From Manis javanica (lineage: Eukaryota > Chordata > Mammalia > Pholidota > Manidae), in assembly GCF_040802235.1 (NCBI RefSeq), contig NC_133166.1, forward strand, positions 117,132,991 through 117,196,990: a stretch of 64,000 nt of DNA, given 5' to 3'. Positions 1 to 9,770 of the stretch are shown in pieces. Within the stretch, counting starts at the first letter, position 1, and the number at the start of each line of letters is the position of its first letter. Under the pieces are notes generated by a model, which had not been told where the DNA came from, did no database searches, and saw only the letters and a program-made list of their open reading frames with translations. The translations under genes were made by a program, and so were the position numbers.

Positions 1-195
1 CCACCTTGGTGGTACAAGGATGTATATCACCACCCAATAGAGACGGCGAAGCGAACGGCAGTCAAGTACCATGCATCTGTGGAGGGTGCTGGAAGACATG
101 CTGCCGCCTCCATAGGATGGGGTATTCAGGGCATTAAGGGGAAGGCTCAGGCAGCTGCAGCCATTGAAACATGCCCATCATGTACTGTGGAATGA
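1..195 (+). mobile_element. Possible endogenous retroviral pol (integrase zinc-finger) remnant
   Basis: Frame 1 is open from the left edge for 64 codons and stops with TGA at 193-195. Near its end it has two histidines nine residues apart, then 24 residues, then CPSC, which resembles the HHCC zinc-binding motif at the N-terminus of retroviral integrases. The frame is cut by the window edge and short, so this may be chance. The nearby LTR-like repeats make a retroviral origin a little more plausible. Confidence 0.22.
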
Positions 196-357
196 AGAGG
201 GTTGTGGGGTGGTATGCTTGGCCAAATCCTATTTTTGTGAAGACAAATTCTGTGTGTATATCCTCACATATGATTATAAATGCTTAGAAAAGGTCTAGAA
301 GGATACACAGCTGACTGCTGCAGTTGCTACCTCCGTGGACAGGGAATGGGGAGAGGT

Positions 358-741
358 GTTATATTGGTTGGTTGGAGCTGCCAGAACTAAATCCCACAGA
401 CTCAGTGCTTTAAACAACAGGAAGTTATTTTCTCATAGTTCTGGAAGTTCAAGAGCAAGGGGTGGGCAGATTGGGTTTCCTGTAAGACCTCTCCCCTTGG
501 CTCACAGGTGGCCGCCTTCTCTCTGTCCTCACGTGGTCTTTTCTCTGTGCAAACGCATCCCTGGTGTCTCCTCATGCCTCACTTTCCTCTTCTTATAAGG
601 ACACCGATCACCAGGATTAGAGCCCACTCTAATTACCTCATTTTAACCCATCCACCTCTCTAAAGGCCCTGTTTCCAAATACAGCCCCATTCTGAGGTGC
701 TGGGGCTTCAGGCTTCAACATGGGAATTCAGCCCATAACAG
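358..741 (-). mobile_element. MaLR (MLT1/MST-type) solo LTR
   Basis: Read on the + strand this is the reverse complement of a mammalian-apparent LTR retrotransposon LTR. Landmarks in the right order are 'cagtgctttaaacaacagg', 'ttctcatagttctggaag', 'ttcttataaggacaccgat', 'ctaattacctcattttaacc', 'ctgtttccaaatacagcc' and 'ttcagcccataaca'. It is diverged and non-coding. The short open frame across it (335-598) is a by-product. Confidence 0.82.
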
Positions 742-1699
742 GGGCTTTGATTTTTTGTTATTTAAATTCATTAACAATAAGTTTTACTATTCCAGGTTTT
801 ACTACATCAAGTCAAATGTCCCCTGAGCATCCAACCTCTTTCCTAGGCCTTCTCTGGAGCCAGGGAAGGGTAGCTAATGTCCTCCCCAGCCTTGCCCCTG
901 GAGTAGCCTGTATGGTCCTCTCCAGATCTCTGACCTGCTCCTCGGACCCACCCCAAGAGGAATCAGGTGGAGGGGTGGCCTTGGCTGTCCAGGCGTGTGA
1001 TTTATAGTTAACATCTCTGGACATTCACTGCCTTGTAAATCCAGACTTCCCATTCACACCTGTCAATATAATGACTGTACAATATTGGCCAATGAAACAG
1101 ATAGTAAAATGGAACACAGGCAGGTGATAAAGTGTGAAGAGAGTATTACAACCTAGATGGAGGGAGGTACACAGTGTAGATGTTAGGGGCCCTGAGAGGT
1201 GTTGGGCTCATCTACTTGTATAAAGCAGTAAAAAGAAGAAAGGTGACAAGGTAAAATGGGGTAGGCCTGAGTCCCAAAAGACTCTCAGGAAACAATGATG
1301 TATTGGGCTTTGAAATTAAGCCCCTGGGAAGACAAGTGGACTTGGGCGAGGGGATCCCTTTAAATCTGAAAGAATTCTCCTGGGTCCTGCTCTGCTCTTA
1401 AATGTCAAACCTATAGCAGGACACCTTCACTGTACTGTGGTCCCCAGTCTCACTGCACCTTCAGCACTGCTGGGATGGTGAAGCTGCTGCTCTAGGTGGC
1501 TTTGTAACCCTGAAAGGTGTGGAAGCTGGCAAAGCCAGGCCAGAATCTTAGTACCAGTTTGGGAATAAGTCTTATAATGATCATGCTAATATCTGAGCAT
1601 TTACCTAAGGTTTTGAAACACTTAAGTCATCCTACTCTATTTGATTTGTGATTTTAATCAGGGAGGTATGAGTGCTAGGCTGCCTACAAAGAGGCTGTA

Positions 1700-2440
1700 A
1701 TAATACCTCCCATCCTGTATGCCAGCCCTTTGCAATGGGATTTGGCTCTCCCATTAGGAGGTTGGAGTCTATTTCTTCATTCCCTTGAATGGGGGCTGAT
1801 GTTGTGACCTGCACTGACCAAGAAAATGTGGTGGAAATCAGGCCTCAAGGGACATCGCAGCCTCTGCTGTCACTCTCTTGCAGCAGGTCCTTGAGAGCAG
1901 CAGACCATGAAGGCAGCCCATATAGCTCATTGGAGGATGTGAGGTGTCTTGCCTGAGGGGGATTGCTCATGGGCAAGTTCATTCTGGATTTGGTGAGACT
2001 GAATAACAACAGTGGAATTCTGGAGGTTACAGGCAGAGCACGGGGCTGGACTCTTTATATAATAACACTGACAAATGGCTCATTGCCAACAGGTGTGGAA
2101 GCAGTGGCCTAGCAGTAAGCCAAGTACATCATCAAGTACATTAGGGTCAGGTGAGGATCCTGGCCATGGGAACTTCCATTTTCCCTACATGAGGCCACAT
2201 GGAGTAGAACGGAGGGGACTCAGTGACAGCCAGCACCAACTGCCAATCACTGTGAGCAAGGCCTGGGCCCAGCCCCGGTTAGGTTGTCAGGTGACTGCAG
2301 CCACACAAGTGACCCAGGGGAGACCAGTGGATGAACCCTCCAGTTTATCCCAGCCCAAACTGATGACTCACAGCTCTGGTTATTTTAAGTCAGTAAATTT
2401 CGGGTAGTTTATTACAACAGCAATAGATAGCCAAGACAGT
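1700..2440 (+). mobile_element. MaLR (MLT1-type) LTR, split by a later insertion
   Basis: The left part (about 1700-1945) has the 'gtgacctgcactgaccaa' and 'cctctgctgtcactctctt' landmarks. The right part (about 2199-2440) has 'gccagcaccaactgcc', 'ggtgactgcagccacaca' and the typical 3' end 'caacagcaatagatagcc'. About 250 bp of unrelated sequence separates them. Boundaries are approximate and the subfamily was not determined. Confidence 0.72.
1946..2198 (-). mobile_element. LTR-like repeat copy 1, inserted in the MaLR LTR
   Basis: The segment 2051-2188 is similar to 4841-4948. Both share a 'ctttatata' block, 'attgcc', and a 45-bp block ending in 'aactt.cattt' and 'acaca/taca'. On the minus strand TATATAAA (2061-2054) would be a TATA box. 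It interrupts the MaLR LTR, so it is younger than that element. The family is not recognised. Confidence 0.5.
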
Positions 2441-2980
2441 ATAAAAGAATCTAAGTTCATAAAGTGCTTGAATATTTAAGAGAACTGATTCATCCTATTC
2501 ATAAGTTTAAATCTATTATATCTATATAGGAGTCACTTAACTGATTAGAAAGAAAGATGCTTGTTAGATATGTACATCTCTTCTGTTGAGCGTTTAGGGT
2601 GTTTGAGAGGACCAGCGATTTCAACTCTGTATAGTTTAAAATCTATTAGGGAATTTAATTACCTAAGTTTGTAATTGGCATTCATTTTAGAATTTAATCT
2701 GTTGAACCTGTGAGTTAATTAAATATTCATCCAAGAAAAAGTAATTGTTCTTATTTTTATACAAAGATTAGATTTATAAATAGAAAACCAGATTTGCAAG
2801 TTGCACTTGGATATTTAGGAAAAGCTTTTAAAAAATGTATTACTTTACTAAATACAGTATTAGTTTAAACACAAGTAGCAGTAGGTATCTTTTCTCTGTA
2901 TGAAAGCCCCTCTCTGACATTAAAAATCCTCAGATGACAACATCAGGTGCTGCAGCCCCACCAGAAGTTCTGGCATCCCA
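2441..2980. other. AT-rich unassigned DNA
   Basis: About 500 bp of markedly AT-rich sequence with many ATTTAA and TTAATT words lies between two LTRs in an otherwise GC-rich window. No gene or named repeat was recognised. A decayed DNA transposon or old L1 is possible. Confidence 0.4.
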
Positions 2981-2984
2981 CAGA

Positions 2985-3127
2985 CTTCCATGCCTTTGCT
3001 TCCATGTACCCCTCTGCCTGGAATTCCTCAACCCACATATATACCTGTGGCACATGTAATTTTTACCTGTTTTAAAATGTCCAGCTGAAACACCATGGGA
3101 AGGTCCTTCCTAACCCAGTCAGAATCC
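2985..3127 (+). mobile_element. L2 LINE fragment
   Basis: 'catgcctttgcttccatgta' followed by 'cctctgcctggaattcc' and then 'ggtccttcctaaccc' matches the familiar order in the 3' part of L2 elements (sense orientation). Diverged; boundaries approximate. Confidence 0.6.
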
Positions 3128-3143
3128 GTGTGTGTGTGTGTGT
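3128..3143. repeat. (TG)n microsatellite
   Basis: A run of eight GT dinucleotides. Confidence 0.9.
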
Positions 3144-3299
3144 CCAACCTGCTTCAATGGCCTGCTGGTGGACACATAAAGTTCAGGCTCTGTGCAGAAG
3201 GCAGCCTCCTGACTGAGCACCAACATTTCCTGTCGGGGGATGGGGTCCCTGCCTTTCCCTGTATCCTCCTCCCCATACCTTGCTGGGAAGGGTATAATA

Positions 3300-3780
3300 G
3301 GTAGAATGGCTCCTCAGTGATGTCCAATTCTAACCCCTTGGAGTTTGTGAATATGTACATTATGTGGCAAAGAGGAATTCAGGTGGCAGAAGGAATTCAG
3401 GTTGCTACTCAGTAGACTTTAAATTGGGAGATTGTTATGGATTATTCAGGTGGGCCCAATGTAATTATATGGGTCCCTGAAAATGGAAGAGGGAGGCAGA
3501 AGAGAGGCAGGGGAAGGGCACTCTAAAACATAGTCAGAGAGATGCTACATCACCGGCTTTGAAGATGGAGGAGCGGCACCACAATCCAAGGAATGCGGTT
3601 GCCTCGGGAAGCTGGAAAAGGCAAGAGAGCTGCTAGAAAGGAATGCAATCTTGGTGACACCTTTATTTTAGCCCAGTGAGACCCACAATAGACTTATATC
3701 CTACAGAACTTTAATAAATTTGTGTTAAGCCCTTAATCTGCAGTAATTTGTTACAGCAGCAATAGAAAACTAATACATAG
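3300..3780 (+). mobile_element. MaLR (MLT1/MST-type) LTR
   Basis: The landmarks appear in sense order: 'tgtgaatatgtacattatgt', 'caggtgggcccaatgtaat', 'gggtccctgaaaatggaaga', 'ccaaggaatgcggttgcct', 'agctggaaaaggcaagaga', 'tttagcccagtgagaccca' and the 3' end 'gtaatttgttacagcagc' with 'gaaaactaatac'. Nearly full length but diverged. Confidence 0.83.
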
Positions 3781-4639
3781 GCTCACCCACATGCTTTGTT
3801 CCCTGAATCAGTGACATCTACATGACTGCTTTCCAGAATGCTGATGGAACCAAACAACCTAGACCCAGGTCTGGGCTCCAGTGGCCCTCACAGGCCATGT
3901 TAACCTCAGGCCAGTCCAGGCTGCCCACCTGTGCCATGGGGCAGAGATGCCTCACCTGGCTGCTGTTGGGAGCCCATGAGTTAACTGGGTAGAGCAAATG
4001 GATGCAGAGAGCTTAGCTCAGTGCCAGCTGGTACCTAGTGCCCTGTAAATGGTTACATGCTGGTTGCCGTTGACAAGGCCCTTCTTGCACCACTGAGTTA
4101 CTGGGTGAGTTGCAAATGGTGAGGTGACCTTGGTCCTAGGCACCTGACTACTGCATCCTGAACTCCTCTTGCTGACCATTTTGGGAAACCGTCCTGGAAT
4201 GTTGGGGAGCCTGGGCCCATCCTTCCTGGCTCCTGATCTCCTCTGTCTTTGCCCTCACTCTCAGTCAGATCACTGCCCTCCTCCTTCCCATTAGGTCTGT
4301 GTAATCCTCTCTCGGGCATTGAGGTGGTGCCAGCTGCACCCACACCACTGGCTGCATCATCCCCCCTGCAGCCCCTCGCCTGGGTTATTGCAACGATCAG
4401 CACCAGAGACCCCTGTAACACAGGGGCAGGACTGCAATCTGCCAGACCCATGCCCAGTCTTATCCCTAATTTGCAGCTCAAGAGGTGAGCAGCAAGGGGT
4501 CAATGTACCCAATGGTGACAAACCTGGTACTGGAAGTTTCTCTGAAACCTTAGCTCCTCTGCCTTGACAATGGGTTTCAGCCCCGGGCAAGTTCACTATG
4601 TATTCAATGTGACCAAAGAAATGACAGTAGAACATTCCT

Positions 4640-4960
4640 GGGGTGAAAGGTTATACCCAACTTTATTTCCACGGTGGCAGTCAATCACTAAAATCCCGTT
4701 CACTCAGAGTGAGTCTGCATGCAACCAGCTGTTCTCTGCCTCTGGGCCTCTGTCCTCGGCACTGCCACCACTCCAGGCTCTGCTCTGCTCTCCTGCAGCC
4801 TTGCAGCCGTGCCACCGTGTTACCCAGAGCACTGGGCAGAGGTCTTTATATAGAGTAGGTAACGACATATTGCCCACACCTGTGCAGTGAGCTAGCCAAC
4901 CAGGGCCAGATGAGAATCCTGGCCACAGGAACTTTCATTTTATCCACACCCACTATTATA
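4640..4960 (-). mobile_element. LTR-like repeat copy 2
   Basis: The right end (4841-4948) resembles 2051-2188. Read on the minus strand it has TATATAAA (4852-4845) and, about 180 bp further on, AATAAA (4667-4662). That spacing suits an LTR promoter followed by its polyadenylation signal. I do not recognise the family, and neither end has been defined exactly. Confidence 0.48.
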
Positions 4961-5129
4961 TTTATTAAATAATATCGATGTAGAAAGACATAAAAGTATT
5001 AATATTAAAATCCATCATCATAGTCTTTGTAAAAAGTCAGGGAAATATAAAGAAAAAAATTCACCTTATTTCTTCCACCCCGTAACGCCACTTGTAACTC
5101 TAAAGTTTTTGCCTTCTAATTTCACCACT

Positions 5130-6310
5130 TCCACCCTCGCCTTCCCGGGTGCTCTGGATTCGGTTCCAGCCGCGCCACCGCCCGCGCCCAGTGGCTAAAC
5201 GGCCTGGGGAAAGTCGCCGAAGTGGACGTACCCGTTTGCGCCACTTGGCACCTCCCCATGGCCGGCCGGGACCCGCGGCTCCAGAGACTAGGGGCGGGAA
5301 GGGGCAGGCGCCCAGGTGACCCGCGGAGAGACAAGGCGAGGCCCTTGGCAGCACAGCGCTCCACCCCGCGGGGGCCACGCTCGGCTCTGCGAGTTGGATA
5401 TCAAGCGCCGGAGCCCAAGGGTCAGAGGGGGGACCGGGCCGCTTGCAGGGCATCCTGCACCTGGCCGGGACGCTCGGCGGACCAGGAAGTTGGCGGTGGC
5501 CGAGCCTTCCCCGGGCGGATGGGCCAGGCGGCCACGCTAGCCTCGGAGAGGGAGGGGCTCGGGAGCGGGCGGAGCCTCTGGCGAGGCGTGCACTGTGTGT
5601 ACCAGTACGGGGCCGCCGGCGGCCCGGACTACAAGTTCCAGGGTGCCCCGCGGCGCGCCCTTCTCTGGCCGCGAGTTCCGCCGGCTCGGAGCAGGTTGCC
5701 GCGGGCTGGTACGCGCCGCCGTGTCCAGGAGTAAATAAGAGAGAGACTCTGCCAGCACCGTAAATAGAGTCCCAGTGGGCGGGGAGACGCTCGGCGCCGC
5801 CCGCTCAAGTCTCCGCGGAGCCAAATGTCTGGCCGTCTGGCACAGCTGCGTGCGGCGGGGCAGCTGCTCGGCGCCGCGCGCCCCTGGTCCGGCCCTCCGA
5901 CGGGTGCGGCTCGGACCCGCAGCAGTGCGTGCGGACCCTCGGCGTCCCTGGGCGCTTATGCCCCCCGCGCGCGGACCCCAGCAAGAGTTGAGGCTTGGGG
6001 GGCGGCAGCGGTGGGGCCGAGAGCCAGGGTGCGCACCTGGGCCCCCCTGGCCATGGCGGCGAAGGTGGACCTGAGCACTTCCACCAACTGGAAGGAGGCA
6101 AAATGTAAGTGTGAGCAGAAGAGGGCCGGAGAGCAAGGGCTGCTCCACGTGGGCCTTCCCCGGCGGGAGAGCACCCCACCCGCAGACCTGGGAAAGTTAA
6201 GGCTCCAAATGCCTGGGTGTGGACCCCCGCCCCTTCACAGCCACGCCCCCTAGCCCAGCCCCACAAACCCCTTCACCCAGACCACGTCCAGGTCCCCTGC
6301 CAGTGGCCAC
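5130..6310 (+). promoter_or_regulatory. MACROD1: CpG-island promoter of MACROD1
   Basis: From about 5130 the sequence changes sharply from AT-rich repeat DNA to very GC-rich DNA with frequent CG dinucleotides. The rich part covers exon 1 and fades into intron 1 near 6300. No clear TATA box is seen upstream of 5825, which suits a dispersed housekeeping-type promoter. The transcription start is probably in the last 100-200 bp before the ATG, but this cannot be fixed by eye. Open frames on both strands through the island are a GC effect. Confidence 0.8.
5825..6104 (+). CDS. MACROD1: MACROD1 coding exon 1: mitochondrial presequence
   Basis: MACROD1 is a macro-domain hydrolase that removes mono-ADP-ribose from Asp/Glu and deacetylates O-acetyl-ADP-ribose, mainly in mitochondria. 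This exon encodes 93 residues plus one base. The N-terminus is rich in Arg, Ala and Ser and poor in acidic residues until about residue 82, as expected for a mitochondrial targeting peptide. WAPLAMAAKVDLSTST (72-87) matches the conserved MACROD1 segment. The exon ends with AAA T before GTAAGT (6105), a consensus donor. The ATG at 5825 is in a weak context (C at -3, T at +4). The human protein, as I recall it, begins six codons earlier, where this sequence reads AAG (5807-5809). A second in-frame ATG at 6053 (residue 77) has a strong context. Confidence 0.92.
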
Positions 6311-7434
6311 TGGAATGGGTCTTCCCAGAGATCATGGTTGTGCGGGAGGGAAACTGAGGCCTCGCGCTAAGTGGATTTACTCACGGTGGCTGAGAGTTTG
6401 TGGCAGAGCTTGACATCAGGCTCCTAAACTTCTGATGCTTTGCATAGTGTGGTTTCTCAAGCGGTGGCATCTTAGGCAGAGCGGCAGAGAATGGGCTGAG
6501 GGGACAGTACCGGGCCTGGTGCCTCACCTGGTGGGATCATATGGCTCCTGAGAGTGGCCTTCCTGGGCGGGCCAGTCCTACCTCCCCCACCCCTCCCCCA
6601 AGGGCCTGCCTCTCTGGGCACATGGTCTGGTGCCCTTTTGCCCTCACCCCTGGCCACTTTGTGAGCAGTCTCTGCCCTCTTCGTGGCGTTCACAGGGCAG
6701 AGGCACTGGGGGGCATTGTGTCTGTAAGAGCAGTGTCCTCTCCCTGCCAAGAATCAAACCTCTTCCTCTTGCTCTGGACAGATTATGAGTCCCAGGGCTG
6801 GACTCTGGGCCCTGCACAGAGTAGGAGAGAGAGGAGACTCAGCCCTCAGAGCCCTGAATAGCTCTGGCTGCCTACCCAGCTGCCCTTGCCCTTCAGCCTG
6901 CTCCTGTGCTCCTTTAGCCGTTCCAGCTGGCTGCCCTTTGGAAGCACAGGGAGTCTGCTCATTGGCTGCGCCTGCGTGGTGGTGTGGGGGGCAACTGTGG
7001 TTGGGAGTAAAGGAAAGGCATCTTCTGGGAATTGGAGGTAGAGTTCAGGACGACTTATTCCTGTCAAGAATCATCTCGCCTTCATGGGGATCTTAAAGTG
7101 CTGGCAGAAAGCTCTTGACTTTGCTCCCTGAGCACTGGGCTGTCCGAGTCATGCCCTCTGCCTTGGCCTCAGAACACCAGTCAGGTGGCAGGGGTGGCAG
7201 AGACCCCTGAAAGGGGACTTTCCTCACAGGGAGTCCTGACAACAGCAACTCAGAGTGGTGGGAAAGAGAACTAACAGGTAGCATGCCTGGGCACCTGTTC
7301 CCGGATCTGCTATTTCTAGGACCCAGCTTCCCCCCATCCCCCCATTCCTTGGTGCCACTGAAAATTCAGGAAGCTGATGGGCCAGGCATTCCCAGGCTGC
7401 TGTGCTGTCTCTGCGTGGAGCTGGGATTTCCACT

Positions 7435-7650
7435 GCATCCAGTGCATTTCCATTGAGCACCTTCTATGTGGCAGCACTGTTCTAGTGAGATGGGCAGTGC
7501 CCTGCCCTCATGGACCTTCTACTTTAAGTATAGGAAACAGTGTAGACAAAGTGGTCAAGCTGATGGAATAATGCCAGGTAAAGATCAATGCTGTGAAGAA
7601 GCCATGGTGGATGGGGCCACTTGAGCACCAGTGTCCAGTTGGGCAGTGTG
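7435..7650 (-). mobile_element. L2 LINE 3' fragment
   Basis: 'ttccattgagcaccttctat' then 'ggcagcactgttctagtgag' then 'ctgccctcatggaccttcta' is the reverse complement of the L2 3' end. 'gatcaatgctgtgaagaa' follows in the expected order. Confidence 0.7.
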
Positions 7651-7739
7651 AGGAGGAGGAGGCCTTGCACCCCAGCACTAGGTGTGAAGCCCCCACAGTG
7701 TCAGATAGTAGCTTGTGGTGAGACACATAGAGACCTCCC

Positions 7740-8330
7740 TGTGTTTTATCTGTTACAGAGTAACAAATTACTCCAAAATTCAGTGGCTTAAAACAGCAAA
7801 CATTTATCTCAGACTCTGAGGGTCAGGACACTGGAAGTTGCTTAGCCAGGTGGTTCTGGCTAAGGGCTTCTTGGGAGGTTGGCTGGAACTAGTTAGGGCT
7901 GGAGTGAGCCATTTCCAGGGGCACAGTCACATGACATGGCTGTTGGCTAAAGGCTTCAGTTCTTCGCCATTAGGGCTTCTCCAGAGGGCTGATTGAGTGG
8001 CCTTACAACATGGCTTCTGGTTTCCCTAGAGCACGTGATCCAACTGAGGGGGCATGGGGAGACCAAGCTGGAAGCCACAGTGCCTTTTTGGACCTAGTCT
8101 TCAAAGTCCCACACCACTCTGCTGCTTGGTTCTAGGGCTTAGAATCACGGAGTCTGGCACACATTCCAGGGAAGGGAACTTAGGCTCCACCTTTGGAAGG
8201 GTGGAGGATCAAATAATTTAGGGCGTATTTTTAAAACCACAGCCTCAGGTGGACTCTGCCTCTTACTGGGGTCTGAGCTTTGGTCCTTGAAGACCCCCAC
8301 ACCTTTTCTTCTTCGTAACAGTATTCAGTT
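7740..8330 (-). mobile_element. LTR-like ancient repeat, probably MaLR class
   Basis: 'gtaacaaattactccaaaat', 'agtggcttaaaacagcaaac', 'tttatctcagactctgaggg', 'acaacatggcttctggtttc' and 'agagcacgtgatccaa' follow the order of a common mammalian LTR-type repeat in reverse orientation. The family assignment is uncertain. Confidence 0.55.
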
Positions 8331-8334
8331 TATA

Positions 8335-8770
8335 ATTTGAGCTGAGTTATATTATACAGTGATGTATACATGTATACATGCAGTGACATACAAAAGTCAG
8401 TATGCTTTTATATAAATATCCAGCTGTGCACCACTACTCTGATCAATATGTAGCTCATTGCCATGACCCCAGAAGATTCCTTTGAGCCCCTTTCCAGTCA
8501 GTATCCCTTACAGCGTCTTGTACTTCATACGAACAGAGGCATACAGTGCAGTTCATCTACATTATTGGGTTTGCTCTTTTAATTGCTGCATAATATTCCA
8601 CAGTATGGATGCAAACAACAGTTTGTGTACCAATTCTCCTGTTGGTGGGCATTTGGGTTTCTGGTTTGGGACTGTTGGCAATAAAGCTGCCCTGACTATT
8701 CTTGTACATGTGTTTGATGGACATGTGCCCTCCTTTCTGTTGGTGATATATCTACATAGGCCTCTGAATT
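8335..8770 (-). mobile_element. Ancient L1 (L1M-type) 3' fragment
   Basis: 'gctgcataatattccacag', 'aattctcctgttggtgggca', 'tttgggtttctggtttggga', 'ataaagctgccctgactatt' and 'cttgtacatgtgtttgatgg' are the reverse complement of the 3' part of old mammalian L1 elements. It is clearly more decayed than the L1 at 16.2 kb. Confidence 0.78.
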
Positions 8771-9644
8771 TCTGACTATGCCTGAGGTGATCCTTTCCTC
8801 AAAGACTGGCACACAGTAACCAAACTCACAAAAGACAGATGTATAGGTCAGCAAGCCGATGTGCAATTCACAGTAGGGATATAATAGCAATGGGTCTGGA
8901 AACTCATGTATCTGGGCTGCACCTCCTCTCCCCATAGAAAGGCCATGTGGAAGCCAAATCATAGTCTTAAGTTTGCTCAGCAGCATGTGTTCTCAATTGG
9001 TTGAATGCTTTTGGAAACTGATCCCACTGCTTTGTGTAGGCTAGGCAAGCTTCCTGGACAGGGGTGGACCTCCGATCCCCTTCCCTGGGCAGTTGCTCAG
9101 TATGCCAGTCAGAATGTAGTGCTGAGTGCTTGCTCTGGGCCCCAGGTGCAGGATGCCTCAGCCCACAGCCTAGTGCATCCTCTGGACAGACGGCCAGATT
9201 CCACCTCTCTCTGGCCATTCCCTTATTCCACCTTTAAGCTCACTGCCTACTTCTGTGGACCCATTCTCCCTCTAGGTAAGTAAATACCATCGGGCTGGAT
9301 CTTCCTGGCTAGGAGAAATTAGACTTTTTGGGAGACTTCTGCAGTATCTGATTTCACTGGCCAGGGGCTAATTCCTATAATTTCTGGGTGCCTCATTATC
9401 CCCTAGTGCCTTTGCATCAGAAAATTGTAGAGATAGTCATGATATAAAGGCAGTTGGGCATGAGGGGACTTAAGGTTGGGTAGTGGGGACACCCAGGGGA
9501 TGTGTCACTAGAAGAGGGGCCTGGCCTCCAGGAAACCCTCCTTCTGACCTGCACTGGGGCATATTCCTGTGCTACGGAGAGAAAAGACAGTGGTGTCATC
9601 AGAGTGGGGACACCTCAGCCCCACTGCTTCTATGTTCCCTGAGC

Positions 9645-9770
9645 CCCAGTTTCCTCATCTGTAAAATGGGACCAGCAGCCCCTAATGGGTAGATTGTGCT
9701 GGGATCCCATGAGAAACCGTCTGGTACATGGTGGCCCATAAGGTGTACATAAGGGTCCCCAGTGGTCCCC
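9645..9770 (+). mobile_element. MIR SINE fragment
   Basis: 'cagtttcctcatctgtaaaa' followed by 'tgggaccagcag' is the MIR core in sense orientation; the tail is degraded. Confidence 0.7.

Larger units (their letters stand above)
1..5129. other. Intergenic region upstream of MACROD1
   Basis: No host gene was recognised here. The stretch is built mainly of old interspersed repeats: three MaLR-type LTRs, an L2 fragment and two LTR-like copies, each listed separately. The pieces between them (about 742-1699, 2441-2980 and 3781-4639) show no coding signal. 2441-2950 is clearly AT-rich and may be a decayed transposon that I cannot name. In human, STIP1 lies on this side of MACROD1, but no STIP1 exon is seen, so the gene would be further left. 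Confidence 0.75.

Noticed and set aside
5222..6266. Several long frames on both strands in the CpG island (for example 5222-5734 and 5537-6148)
   Set aside because: Stop codons are rare in CpG-island sequence. Only the frame from 5825 continues in phase into exons 2 and 3 and matches MACROD1.
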